Origin: Marinobacter litoralis
Lineage (GTDB): Bacteria > Pseudomonadota > Gammaproteobacteria > Pseudomonadales > Oleiphilaceae
DNA: 64,000 nt
Reading direction: 5' to 3'
NCBI RefSeq assembly: GCF_016427555.1
Contig: NZ_JAELVS010000001.1
Location: forward strand, 620,001 to 684,000
Below are positions 1 to 8,359 of the stretch, piece after piece (positions within the stretch are counted from its first letter, which is position 1; each line of letters opens with the position of its first letter). The translations under genes were made by a program, and so were the position numbers. The notes under the pieces are model-generated. The model searched no databases, was not told the DNA's origin, and was given only the letters and a program-made list of their open reading frames with translations.

Positions 1-498
1 CATGTAGCCGGGCAGTTTGGTGTCGCCGTTGGCGCGGCTGATGGAGTAGCTGAAGTAGACCATGGCGCCGACCCAGGCGGAGGTGAGCCAGGGTGCCCAG
101 TATTCGCGGATGACCGGGCGCAGTGCCTGCTCGGCACCGAGCAAATCGAGTATGACGTTTTGCAGTAGCCACACGGAGATGCAAAGTGTTAGTGCGAGGC
201 CGGCGCCGACGGCGATTACGAGCCCGCCCAGGCGTTGTGCGCGTTGGTTGTCGCCTTGGCCGAGTGTACGGGAGATGATGGCGGTGGTGGCGATGCCCAG
301 GCCGACGTACATGCCGCTGACGAGTTGTTGCATGGGTACGGTGAAGCCGAGTGCCGCGAGTGGGTCGCGGCCGAGTTGGCCGACGAAGGCGCTGTCGGTG
401 AGTTGGAATGTCATCAGTGAGAGGACGCCGAACAGCATGGGCCAGGTCATGTGGTAGAGCTGGCGGCCTAGGGAGGCGTTTTGCAGGGCTTGTTGCAC
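1..498 (-). CDS. MATE family efflux transporter (N-terminal part, cut by window edge)
   Basis: The first 166 codons of an inner-membrane pump of the MATE (multidrug and toxic compound extrusion) family, which exchanges cations for drugs. The visible part has the family's opening, TWPMLFGVLSLMTFQLTDS, followed by FVGQLG, and several hydrophobic segments (about residues 15-40, 45-70, 85-115, 130-155). The C-terminal half lies beyond position 1. I chose the GTG at 498 because an in-frame stop lies shortly upstream and the next ATG, 15 codons in, would cut into the first conserved segment; the ribosome site is weak. Repeat element A lies just upstream. Substrate unknown. Confidence 0.8.
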   Translation of the reverse strand, partial: MQQALQNASLGRQLYHMTWPMLFGVLSLMTFQLTDSAFVGQLGRDPLAALGFTVPMQQLVSGMYVGLGIATTAIISRTLGQGDNQRAQRLGGLVIAVGAGLALTLCISVWLLQNVILDLLGAEQALRPVIREYWAPWLTSAWVGAMVYFSYSISRANGDTKLPGYM

Positions 499-598
499 GT
501 TGGTTTTGGGGCCTTCGGTTGGGTGTTTGGCGCAGATTCTAACAGGTCATGAGGTTGGTGCATGCCATTAGGCTAGGTCGCTTTAGCTAATGGAGTAT

Positions 599-713
599 GC
601 AGCCATGCGGGGAGGGCCTTCCAAAAAACGCTCCTTCGGCCCATCCTTGGGGCGCTTCTGCTCCGCCATCCCTGGCTGCGCACATTTTTGGAAGGCCCTC
701 CCCGCACGGCTGC
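599..713 (+). repeat. Palindromic intergenic repeat, copy A
   Basis: A 115 bp palindrome. Left arm 599-627 and right arm 685-713 are complementary over 29 bp with one G/T-type mismatch. Between them is the core shared with copies B and E on the same strand, containing CTTCTGCTCCGCCATC and GGCTGCGCACATTTTTGGAA. The inner hairpin reads CCCATCCTTGGG here, against CACATCCATGTG in copy E, so the pairing is kept while bases change. It lies between the 3' end of tpx and the start of the MATE gene. No target-site duplication and no transposase are visible. Confidence 0.9.
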
Positions 714-772
714 TTCGGCACCGGAGTAGGTTGCCCCGGTGCACGAGCTAGATTGCAGGTGTTCTCAAGCGA

Positions 773-1273
773 TTAAAGAACTTTTAGAGCCGCTTCGTAA
801 TCTGGCTCGTTTTTGATTTCACTGACCAGTTCGCTGTGGATAACTTTGTCGTTTTCGTCCAGAACCACAACCGCACGGGCGCACAAACCGGCCAGCGGGC
901 CATTTTGGATGCCTACGCCGTAGTCTTGCTGGAAGCTGTAGTTGCGGAAGGTTGAGAGGGTTTCAACGTTGTTCAGGCCTTCTGCGCCGCAGAAGCGTGA
1001 GGCTGCGAAGGGTAGGTCGGCGGAGACGACCAGTACGACGGTGTTGTCGAGGTTGCTGGCTTTTTCGTTGAATTTACGGGTGCTGGCGGCGCATACGCCG
1101 GTGTCGATGCTGGGGATGATGTTCAGGATTTTGCGTTTGCCAGCCCAGTTGTCGAGTTTGACTTCTTCCAGACCGCTGGTAGTCAGGGTAAATGGGGCGG
1201 CGTTGTCGCCCTCTTTGGGGAAGGTGCCGCTAAGTTCGATCGGGTTTCCGTCCAGAGTTACGTTGGTTGGCAT
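773..1273 (-). CDS. tpx: Thiol peroxidase (Tpx, atypical 2-Cys peroxiredoxin)
   Basis: A periplasmic or cytoplasmic peroxiredoxin of 166 residues that reduces hydroperoxides using thioredoxin. The peroxidatic cysteine is Cys61 in the SIDTGVC motif and the resolving cysteine is Cys95 in ASRFC, the same spacing as E. coli Tpx. Length matches the family. Start ATG at 1273 follows an AGGGAGC-like ribosome site. It stands alone between repeat copies A and B and is codirectional with the genes on both sides. Confidence 0.95.
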   Translation of the reverse strand: MPTNVTLDGNPIELSGTFPKEGDNAAPFTLTTSGLEEVKLDNWAGKRKILNIIPSIDTGVCAASTRKFNEKASNLDNTVVLVVSADLPFAASRFCGAEGLNNVETLSTFRNYSFQQDYGVGIQNGPLAGLCARAVVVLDENDKVIHSELVSEIKNEPDYEAALKVL

Positions 1274-1376
1274 GTGTTGCTCCCTTTTTGGTTTTGAGTT
1301 CGTGTACTTACCCTGTTTAGCTTAAATCGGATGAGTTTTCATCTTTGTCAGCTTTGATGCATCCGTTTTGGGGGTA

Positions 1377-1487
1377 GCATGGTTGGGTGAGGCTTTCCAA
1401 AAACCGCTCCTTCGGCACGTCCATGTGACGCTTCTGCTCCGCCATCCATGGCTGCGCACATTTTTGGAAAGCCTCACCCAACCATGC
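1377..1487 (+). repeat. Palindromic intergenic repeat, copy B
   Basis: A 111 bp element with perfectly complementary 27 bp arms (1377-1403 and 1461-1487). The outer arm (GCATGGTTGGGTGAGGC) is unlike that of any other copy. The core matches E almost base for base. Inner hairpins: CACGTCCATGTG and GCCATCCATGGC. It sits between the 3' end of the Bcr/CflA gene and the 5' end of tpx. No T-run follows the stem, so it is not an ordinary intrinsic terminator. Confidence 0.92.
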
Positions 1488-1533
1488 ATTAGGCCTTGGT
1501 GCCGGGCATTTGAGAACTAAACCTTAGAAGGGG

Positions 1534-2751
1534 TTATGAATTGGCACTCTGCGCTTCAAAGTCTTGCGCCGGGTAACGCTGTACAAGAAACAGGTAGGCG
1601 AACAGGGCCAGTGCCGCGCAGGCGGTGATGATGGTGGCCATGACCAAGGGTGTGCCGTCGTGGAGGTGGCCGACCAGGGCCCCAGCGGCGGCGGCTGCGG
1701 CCATTTGGGTGAAGCCTAGTAAGGCTGAGGCGGAGCCGGCCATTTTCGGGAAATTGGCCAGCGCTCCAGCCATGCTCTGGGGCAGGATCATGCCTAGTGA
1801 GGCCATAACGGCGGCTTGCGGCAGTACCACGGCCCATGGGCTATAGAACTGGCTATAGGCCAGTGCTGTCATGATGGCTCCGGAGGCAAGGCCGCCCAAT
1901 AAGCCATAGCGCAGGATTTGATCGGGCGTGTACCGGCTTGCCAAGCGAATCGAGGCGATGTTGCCGATCAGGTAGCCAGCGGCCGTTACGGCGTTGTATA
2001 GGCCGAAGTGTTCGGGGGCTACGCCAAGTACATCAATCAGCACGAAGGCAGAGCCCGACAGGTAAGCGAACAGGCCGCCATAGACGGCTGCGCTGGTGAG
2101 GGCGTAGCCGATGAACGTGGGGTCGGTGCTGACAAAGCGGTAATTGCGCAAGAGGCTGCACATCCGGAACGGCTGGCGGTTTTCCGGCCGTAGTGGCTCT
2201 GGGATGCCAAAGGCGATGACGGCCACCATGATCAGGGCATAGGCGGCCATGACGATGAAGATCCAGTGCCAGTCAAAGATCGCGACGATGAAACCACCCA
2301 AGGTGGGTGCTATGGCGGGCGCTAGCGCCATCATGCCGGCCAGCATGGCGAGGATTTTTGTGGCGTCTCGGGGGGTATACACGTCTCTGACAATGGCACG
2401 GGCAAGAACCGGCCCTGCGGAGCCGCCCAAGGCTTGCAGAAAGCGGAATAGCTGCAACGTTTCGATGTTTGTGGCCAGCGCACAGCCAATACTCGCCAGA
2501 GCGAACAAAAGCATGCCGCCTATCATGATAGGTTTGCGCCCGAACCGGTCGGCCAATGGCCCGCAGATTAATTGTGCTAAGGCAAAGCCGCCGATGTAAA
2601 TGCTCAGTGTTAACTGAACTTGCGCGGTGTTCGCACCAAAGTCGCTGCCGATTTGCGGAAATGCAGGCAAATACATGTCGATGGCCATAGGCGCGAGGGC
2701 GACGGCAGCGGCCAGTAATACAGTTGTCCAGATACTTGTCAGTGCGAGCAT
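1534..2751 (-). CDS. Bcr/CflA family MFS drug efflux transporter
   Basis: A 405-residue 12-helix major facilitator of the Bcr/CflA drug:proton antiporter group. It begins MLALTSIWTTVLLAAAVALA and carries the group's APMAIDMYLPAFP signature near residues 20-35, then GPLADRFGRKP, the MFS loop 2-3 motif. A longer reading frame runs upstream to 2904, but its extra 51 codons are translated from repeat copy C, so I start at the ATG at 2751; the ribosome site there is poor. Substrate cannot be told (bicyclomycin, chloramphenicol and sulfonamide exporters all belong here). Confidence 0.9.
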   Translation of the reverse strand: MLALTSIWTTVLLAAAVALAPMAIDMYLPAFPQIGSDFGANTAQVQLTLSIYIGGFALAQLICGPLADRFGRKPIMIGGMLLFALASIGCALATNIETLQLFRFLQALGGSAGPVLARAIVRDVYTPRDATKILAMLAGMMALAPAIAPTLGGFIVAIFDWHWIFIVMAAYALIMVAVIAFGIPEPLRPENRQPFRMCSLLRNYRFVSTDPTFIGYALTSAAVYGGLFAYLSGSAFVLIDVLGVAPEHFGLYNAVTAAGYLIGNIASIRLASRYTPDQILRYGLLGGLASGAIMTALAYSQFYSPWAVVLPQAAVMASLGMILPQSMAGALANFPKMAGSASALLGFTQMAAAAAAGALVGHLHDGTPLVMATIITACAALALFAYLFLVQRYPAQDFEAQSANS

Positions 2752-2782
2752 TACGATTTTGACGCCACGTTGATGGTTGCGA

Positions 2783-2976
2783 GGCGAGTGTGGGGGTGTC
2801 CTTCCAAAAATGTGCGCAGCCATGGATGGCGGAGCAGAAGCGCCACAGGGGTTCAGCCGAGCGCATATGAAGCAAAGCTTCATGCGAAAGCTGAACGACC
2901 GCAATCTGTGATTGCGGGCCGGACCCCGCAGGGGGGCCGAAGGAGCGGTTTTTGGAAGGACACCCCCACACTCGCC
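2783..2976 (-). repeat. Palindromic intergenic repeat, copy C, with nested hairpin insert
   Basis: A 194 bp copy with perfect 28 bp arms (2783-2810 and 2949-2976); its core is on the minus strand. The inner hairpin corresponding to CACATCCATGTG in copy E is replaced by about 90 bp that fold again: GTTCAGC 2851-2857 pairs with GCTGAAC 2890-2896, GAAGC 2869-2873 with GCTTC 2877-2881, and GCAATC 2901-2906 with GATTGC 2910-2915. The other inner hairpin, GCCATGGATGGC, is intact. Together with short flanks it fills the 311 bp between the LysR gene and the MFS gene. Confidence 0.9.
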
Positions 2977-3062
2977 GTCTGCTGAGGTGATGAAGTCTAG
3001 GGGGCGAAGACAGAAAAAATAACGCTCAGATTTTCATTTAATATATGAATGAAATCGATTGA

Positions 3063-3974
3063 TTAGTCGTTCAAACCATTCATGGTGGCCGCGACCGAGT
3101 TTACCTGGTTGCGAAGCCAGCGGTGGGCGGGGTCGGTTTGGTGGCGGCGGTGCCAGAGCATCAGCAGGGTGAAGGGATTGTATTCGAACGGCAGTGGCAC
3201 GTAAGCGAAGTCTCGCATCAACTGGGAACTCATGCGTTCGGGGGCGGAGGCCAGCATGTTGGTGCCTCGCAATAGCTCGGGCAGGCCGGAGAAATTAGAC
3301 ACGGTTACCATGCTCCGGCGCTGAACGCCGCGGGTATCCAGCGTGCTGTCCAGGCCGGGCTTTTCACCGGCGGAGAACAGCACGGTGATGTGATCAGCTT
3401 TCATGTAATCGTCCATGCCAACAGGGGCTTCGCGCATGTTCTGGTCGTAGAACACCACAATGCGATCGGCCATCAAGCCCCGTTGCATGATGTCGGTGGC
3501 CTCGGGGGCGTGGGGGCTGATGACCAGATCACAGGCTTCTTTTCTGAGCATGTCGGGATTGGGAATGCCCGAAGGAATCACCTGCAAATGAATGCCCGGT
3601 GCCTGTTCGCGCAGGATCTTCACCAATCCCGGTAGCAGCAGGTCCCGCTGGTAGTCGTTGGCGGCAATGGTGAAGGTGAACTCGGCGGTGGCCGGGTCAA
3701 AAGGTGGGCCCGAGGGCAGAGTGCGAAGGTCGTCCAGCAAGTGGCGGATATGGGGACCGGTACGCAGCGCGTATTCGGTGGGGACAATGCCTCGCCCGGA
3801 TTTCACGAACAGCGGGTCGCCGAACGCCAGGCGCAGGCGGTCCAGGGTGTGGCTGACGGCAGATTGGCTGACGCCTAAGCGAACGGCTGCTTTCGAGACG
3901 CTGCTTTCGTCCAGCACGGCAATGAAGGTGGCCAGCGATCGAAGATCGAGATTTAATATATCAACGGATTTCAT
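3063..3974 (-). CDS. LysR-type transcriptional regulator
   Basis: A 303-residue LysR family regulator. The N-terminal winged helix-turn-helix spans about residues 8-66 (DLRSLATFIAVLDESSVSKA, then LGVSQSAVSHTLDRLR) and is followed by an effector-binding domain from about 90. The ATG at 3974 (MKSVDILNLDLRSL) fits the usual LysR N-terminus better than the GTG 12 codons upstream. No divergent target gene adjoins it: the upstream neighbour is codirectional and ends 68 bp away. Effector and targets are unknown. Confidence 0.88.
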   Translation of the reverse strand: MKSVDILNLDLRSLATFIAVLDESSVSKAAVRLGVSQSAVSHTLDRLRLAFGDPLFVKSGRGIVPTEYALRTGPHIRHLLDDLRTLPSGPPFDPATAEFTFTIAANDYQRDLLLPGLVKILREQAPGIHLQVIPSGIPNPDMLRKEACDLVISPHAPEATDIMQRGLMADRIVVFYDQNMREAPVGMDDYMKADHITVLFSAGEKPGLDSTLDTRGVQRRSMVTVSNFSGLPELLRGTNMLASAPERMSSQLMRDFAYVPLPFEYNPFTLLMLWHRRHQTDPAHRWLRNQVNSVAATMNGLND

Positions 3975-4042
3975 CGATTGGAGTTTAGGGCAGGGTGCCC
4001 GGATTGTCACGGTGCACCCTTAAGCCAAACTCCGCGAATGAC

Positions 4043-5194
4043 TCAATCCGAACGTGCGGCCAGCCAGTCGGCCAATTCAAGCCAACTGGCTTTTGGTGCT
4101 TTGCTACCGGCCAGGATGCCCATGTGCCCGCCAGGTGTGACCTTGAAGGTTTTATCCACAGAACTGACGTGATCCATGATGCGTTTGGCTGCGCCCGGGG
4201 TTGCCAGCGTATCGCTTTCGCCTGCGATGGCTAACAGGTTGGCGTTTACGTTCTCTAAACGCGCAAAGTCGTCGCCAATCTGTATTTGCCCTTTTGCCAG
4301 TTGGTTATCAATCCAGACCCGAACCAGGGTGTCCTGAATAACACCGCCCGGGTAGGCCACCATTTTGTCCAGAAACGCCGAAGTGGTGGCGTGGTTAGTA
4401 ACAAATTCGCGGTCGCCCAAACGCACCAATAATTCCCAATAACCCATAGCGCTGCCAATCGGATTAGAGAGTTTGAAGCCAATGGTGTTGGCCCAGCCGG
4501 GAGTGTGGAACCAGTGGGGTTTGACCTTGTGGATATGAAAGCCTGTGCGCCGGTACACCGCTCCGGATATATCGGCGAGGCGCTGGTACATCAAACCGAG
4601 AACGCCAGAGGCGTGGCTGTCGATCGGCAGGCCAACCACGATGGCGTTGCGAATGTGCTGGTCCTGGCTGAGTGCTGAATAAAACATGGTGAACATACCG
4701 CCCATGCTCCAGCCGTGCAGCGATAGTTCTTGTTCGCCACTGTGATCCCGCACACGGTTCAGGTATTCAGGCAGCAGTTCGGCAACGTAGGTGTGCATGT
4801 TGTAGTGGGTGTGCTCGCGCTGAGGAATACCCCAGTCGATTAAATACACCTCAAAGCCCTTGGCGCGAAGGAAACGCACCAGACTGCGGGCCGGGAACAG
4901 GTCGTAGATCAGCATGTTCACCGCCAGCGGGGGAATGATCACGATGGGTGTCTTGTGCGCGGTACGCTCGACGGGGATGGACATGCCGTCAATCTCAATC
5001 AGCTCGTCTTCCAGAGGCGGGTAATAGCGCAGGCTGACGAGCCCATTGGTGTGCAGTGTTTCGAACGGTGTCTGCCCGGCCTGCACCAGACTGGCGGCTT
5101 TAAATACGCGATCGAAGGCGTTGCCGGCATAGTGCCGGCTTTTTTGGGATAGGTCAGATGCCGTGTGGACGGCTCGCTTCAGTGGCTTAAACAT
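4043..5194 (-). CDS. PHA-synthase-like alpha/beta hydrolase
   Basis: A 383-residue protein shaped like class III poly-hydroxyalkanoate synthase (PhaC): the conserved IIPPLAVNMLIYDLFP segment (about 86-101), YLIDWG (117-122), and a C-terminal GHMGIL block. The nucleophile elbow is GWSMGG with Ser163, whereas true PHA synthases use Cys in G-x-C-x-G. The other triad residues would be Asp328 (GESD) and His357 (GGHMG). I infer a serine hydrolase or acyltransferase on lipid-like esters, not a polymerase. No phaA, phaB or phasin gene adjoins. Confidence 0.75.
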   Translation of the reverse strand: MFKPLKRAVHTASDLSQKSRHYAGNAFDRVFKAASLVQAGQTPFETLHTNGLVSLRYYPPLEDELIEIDGMSIPVERTAHKTPIVIIPPLAVNMLIYDLFPARSLVRFLRAKGFEVYLIDWGIPQREHTHYNMHTYVAELLPEYLNRVRDHSGEQELSLHGWSMGGMFTMFYSALSQDQHIRNAIVVGLPIDSHASGVLGLMYQRLADISGAVYRRTGFHIHKVKPHWFHTPGWANTIGFKLSNPIGSAMGYWELLVRLGDREFVTNHATTSAFLDKMVAYPGGVIQDTLVRVWIDNQLAKGQIQIGDDFARLENVNANLLAIAGESDTLATPGAAKRIMDHVSSVDKTFKVTPGGHMGILAGSKAPKASWLELADWLAARSD

Positions 5195-5327
5195 AGGTGT
5201 TTCCGTAGAGCGCTAGAGTCAGAATGCAGCCAGCGTATGGCTGAATCCGTATTCAGTCCATGGCGAAACTGTCATTGAGAGTCGGCGAAAGGGTCACGTT
5301 CCGCCACTGCCCAAGGCCGCCGCGGAT

Positions 5328-5336
5328 TGCTATGAT
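5328..5336 (+). promoter_or_regulatory. Candidate extended -10 promoter for the acyltransferase gene
   Basis: TGC-TATGAT forms an extended -10 element 40 bp upstream of the start at 5376. A matching -35 is not convincing, as is common for extended -10 promoters. Sequence-based guess only. Confidence 0.4.
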
Positions 5337-5375
5337 GGCGCATCTTTTGGCGACAACAATCAAAACAGGACCACC

Positions 5376-6269
5376 ATGCTCAGTTTTCTGCCTGCTCCCG
5401 TTATCGGTGTGATCAACTCCGTTCTGCTAGCCATCAATACGGTTTTCTGGTGTGTGCTGCTGTATATCCCGGCACTGCTCAAACTGGTCGTTCCTCACCA
5501 AGGTTTCCGGGTGCTGTGTACCAAGCTGATTATCTGGATTTCCGAATCCTGGGTGGCGTGTAACACCGGCTGGATGAAACTGACTCAAAGCACCCGTTGG
5601 CAGGTGAACGGCGCGGATAATCTGAAACGGGAAAGCTGGTATCTGGTGCTGAGTAACCACCAGAGCTGGGTGGACATTTTCGCCATGCAGCGGGTATTCA
5701 ATCGTCGGGCACCGTTTCTGAAGTTTTTCCTGAAACAGCAGTTGATCTGGGTGCCAGTGATAGGTTTGGCCTGGTGGGGGCTCGACTTCCCGTTTATGAA
5801 GCGGTACACACGAGAATATTTGATCAAGCATCCGGAAAAACGCGGTGAGGATTTGAAGGCCACTCGCAAGGCTTGCGAGAAATTCCGCTACACGCCGGTC
5901 AGCGTAATGAATTTTGTGGAAGGTACCCGCTTCACCAAGGCCAAGCACGACAAACAGAATTCTCCCTATCAGCACTTACTGGTGCCCAAAGCGGGCGGTG
6001 CGGCGTTTGTGCTGGATGCGATGGGGGATTCCATCGAAACGTTGGTAGACGTCACCATTGCTTACCCGAAAGGCGCACCCAGCTTTTGGGATTTCCTGTG
6101 CGGCAAGGTGCCTGAGATCCGAATGGATATTCGAACCCAGAATATTCCGGAGCACCTGAACGGGCGGGACTACACCAACGATGCCGAGCATCGCCAGAAC
6201 ATGAAAAATTGGTTGGGTGAGATCTGGAAGGCGAAAGACGCCCGCCTGACCCAAATGCTGGAGAAGTAA
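5376..6269 (+). CDS. 1-acyl-sn-glycerol-3-phosphate acyltransferase-like protein (YihG type)
   Basis: A 297-residue membrane-bound acyltransferase of the PlsC superfamily. It has the HX4D catalytic motif NHQSWVD (His95, Asp100) and the glycerol-phosphate binding motif FVEGTR (about 180-185), plus one or two N-terminal membrane segments (about 5-40). Length and motif spacing fit the YihG/long PlsC-like subgroup, which tunes acyl composition of phospholipids, more than the shorter housekeeping PlsC. It reads divergently from the PhaC-like gene and converges on rnb, with 12 bp between stop codons. Confidence 0.82.
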   Translation: MLSFLPAPVIGVINSVLLAINTVFWCVLLYIPALLKLVVPHQGFRVLCTKLIIWISESWVACNTGWMKLTQSTRWQVNGADNLKRESWYLVLSNHQSWVDIFAMQRVFNRRAPFLKFFLKQQLIWVPVIGLAWWGLDFPFMKRYTREYLIKHPEKRGEDLKATRKACEKFRYTPVSVMNFVEGTRFTKAKHDKQNSPYQHLLVPKAGGAAFVLDAMGDSIETLVDVTIAYPKGAPSFWDFLCGKVPEIRMDIRTQNIPEHLNGRDYTNDAEHRQNMKNWLGEIWKAKDARLTQMLEK

Positions 6270-6281
6270 AACGGGGCGGTA

Positions 6282-8267
6282 TTAACCGCCCTCGTTGTTT
6301 TGGCCGGTGGTGATTTCCTCGGCCTTGACCAGTTTGAAGTTGATCTGCCTGCGCTCGTCGTCCACACCGACAAAGCTGACGGTGACACGCTGCTCGATCT
6401 GAAAGATGCGTCCGTTTTTGTTGTGCACCAGGCGCAATGTGATCGGATCAAAGCTGAACTTGCCGTCCAGATCCCGGCAGCTGACAAAACCTTCCAGGCC
6501 GTTGCAATCCAGGCGCACGAAGAAACCAGCCGGCACGGTGCGGCTGATGGTGCCTTCCATGGGTTCATCCGTGAGCGTCTTGGCAAAGTCGGCTTTCAGC
6601 CAGGTTTCCAGTGAGTTAGCCGCTTGGCGTGCCTTGAACTGGGTGGCCTGCAGCGTTTCGAGCTGATCTTTGTTCAGCGCGGTGATGGGCGCATCCCACA
6701 AAGCCGCTTTGATCAGCCGGTGCACGTAGTAATCCGAAAACTTGCGCAGCGGCGAGGTGAAGGTGGTGTAAGCCGCCAGACCCATACCTTGGTGCGGTGC
6801 AGGCGCTTCGCTGAGTTCGGCGCGGGCCAGCTGGCGCGACAAAATGGATTTCACCGGTACTTCCGCGTCCAGCTGCTCGCATTCTTTCATCAAGGTTTTG
6901 AAACCGTCGGCGCTACTGGCGTCGATGTCGGCCAGATGCGGTGCATAGCCCTCCAGCAGTTTGCGGATGTTGTCGGCCCGGTCGTCCCTTAGGCCCGGAT
7001 GCTGGATGAACAATCCCTTGCCCTGGTGGCTCAGGAAGTCAGCGGCACAACGATTGGCGGCCACCATGCACTCTTCCACCAAGCGGTGGGCTTCGTTCTG
7101 CACCGATGGTTCAATCAGGCGGATACGGCGATTTTCATCCAGTCGCAGGCGGAATTCCGGTCGATCACTGCTCAGCAGTGCGTGTTCCGAGCGCCATTTG
7201 CGCAGGGCAGTGGCAACCTGATGCAGTTGATCCAGACTGTTGCTGACGTCGTCTGGCAAGGCGTTGATTTCTTCGTCCTCACGGCCTTCGATCAGGTGGG
7301 CAACCAGTTCATAGCTGAGTTTGCCTTTGGAGCGAATCACCGCTTGATGAAAACTGTATTCACCAAGGCTGCCGTCGTTGTTTACCTGCAGATCACACAC
7401 CAGAGCCAGGCGAGGAACATCCGGCATCAGCGAGCACAAGCGTGTGCTGATGCTGTCTGGCAGCATGGGCAAGGGCTCACCGGGAAAATAGATCGCGGTG
7501 GCGCGATGGAAGGCTTCCTGCTCGGCCGGGCTGTTGGGCTCGATCAAGGCCGAGGGGTCGGCAATGGCGATCGAGAGAGTCCAGCCAGTGGCGTTCGGCG
7601 TTGCCTTGAGCGCATCGTCCATGTCCTGGGTGCCCGGGCTGTCGATGGTGACATAAGGCTCGTCGGTACGGTCTTCCCGGGTATTGGCAGCGGCGGTGAT
7701 GCTGTCTTCTGACAGCTTGTCAGCCTGTTGCTGGACGTTGTCGGGCCAGGAGTCGGCAAGATCGAAGTTGGCCAAGGTGAAGGCACGTTCTATACCCGGC
7801 TCGCCCGCTTTACCGATAATGCGCAAAACCTTGGCCTGACCTTTGCCGTCTTTGATCGGGTGGCGGTGGATCTGGCAATACACAAAGTCGTCGGGTTCGG
7901 CGCCCATGCGCTCTTTCGGCGGAATAAAAATCCAGCGATTGATGCCCGGGGTTTCGGGGGCTACGAAGTGGCCTTTGCCTTTGACCAGATACCGGCCCAC
8001 AAAGGTGTTCAGGTTGGATGCGAGAAGCTCGTCGATAACACCCTGGGTTTTGCCTTTGTCGGCTTCTTGCTCAACAACGTTGACCCGATCGCCCGGTAGG
8101 ACTTTCTGCATCTCCTCGGGGGGCAGGAACACATCCCGGCCTTCATCGAGGGCAACGAACCCGAAACGCCCGTTGGTGGACTTGACCGTTCCGGGGAAGA
8201 CCACCTTGTTTTCTTTGATATCGGTTTTCAGCTGGCGCAACTGATTGAGAGCGTCGGCATTGAGCAT
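6282..8267 (-). CDS. rnb: Exoribonuclease II
   Basis: A 661-residue RNase II/RNB family 3'-5' exoribonuclease that degrades unstructured RNA processively. It has N-terminal cold-shock domains (about 20-150), an RNB domain with the metal-binding set Asp209, Asp215, Asp217 and Asp218 in DSPGTQDMDDAL, the SPLRKFSDYYVHRLI segment, and a C-terminal S1 domain from about 570. Length is close to E. coli RNase II (644) and well short of RNase R, which also has basic tails absent here. A promoter is proposed at 8306-8334. Confidence 0.9.
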   Translation of the reverse strand: MLNADALNQLRQLKTDIKENKVVFPGTVKSTNGRFGFVALDEGRDVFLPPEEMQKVLPGDRVNVVEQEADKGKTQGVIDELLASNLNTFVGRYLVKGKGHFVAPETPGINRWIFIPPKERMGAEPDDFVYCQIHRHPIKDGKGQAKVLRIIGKAGEPGIERAFTLANFDLADSWPDNVQQQADKLSEDSITAAANTREDRTDEPYVTIDSPGTQDMDDALKATPNATGWTLSIAIADPSALIEPNSPAEQEAFHRATAIYFPGEPLPMLPDSISTRLCSLMPDVPRLALVCDLQVNNDGSLGEYSFHQAVIRSKGKLSYELVAHLIEGREDEEINALPDDVSNSLDQLHQVATALRKWRSEHALLSSDRPEFRLRLDENRRIRLIEPSVQNEAHRLVEECMVAANRCAADFLSHQGKGLFIQHPGLRDDRADNIRKLLEGYAPHLADIDASSADGFKTLMKECEQLDAEVPVKSILSRQLARAELSEAPAPHQGMGLAAYTTFTSPLRKFSDYYVHRLIKAALWDAPITALNKDQLETLQATQFKARQAANSLETWLKADFAKTLTDEPMEGTISRTVPAGFFVRLDCNGLEGFVSCRDLDGKFSFDPITLRLVHNKNGRIFQIEQRVTVSFVGVDDERRQINFKLVKAEEITTGQNNEGG

Positions 8268-8295
8268 GAAGAAGTAACCTGGGCTTAAAATGAAT

Positions 8296-8352
8296 GATGC
8301 TGCGAAGTATAACGGTTCTGTTTGTGTGAGTCAGATTTGTCGGCGCAGCATC
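8296..8352. repeat. Spaced inverted repeat around the rnb promoter
   Basis: GATGCTGCG at 8296-8304 and CGCAGCATC at 8344-8352 are perfect 9 bp inverted repeats 39 bp apart. The proposed rnb -35/-10 pair lies wholly inside the loop. They could form a large hairpin or a pair of half-sites for a looping regulator; no function is shown. Confidence 0.5.
8306..8334 (-). promoter_or_regulatory. Candidate sigma-70 promoter of rnb
   Basis: On the minus strand CTGACT and TATACT are separated by exactly 17 bp (plus-strand 8329-8334 and 8306-8311), giving a 5' leader of about 30 nt before the rnb ATG at 8267. Four and five of six consensus matches. Confidence 0.5.
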
Positions 8353-8359
8353 GGTTCAA

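Noticed and set aside
1377..1487. Palindromic repeat as intrinsic terminator
   Set aside because: No T-run follows the outer stem in any copy. The long inner structure is unlike a simple stem-loop, and copy E comes after a separate good rpoH terminator.
599..2976. Repeats as a CRISPR array
   Set aside because: Copies are hundreds of bases apart, separated by genes, and no Cas gene is present.
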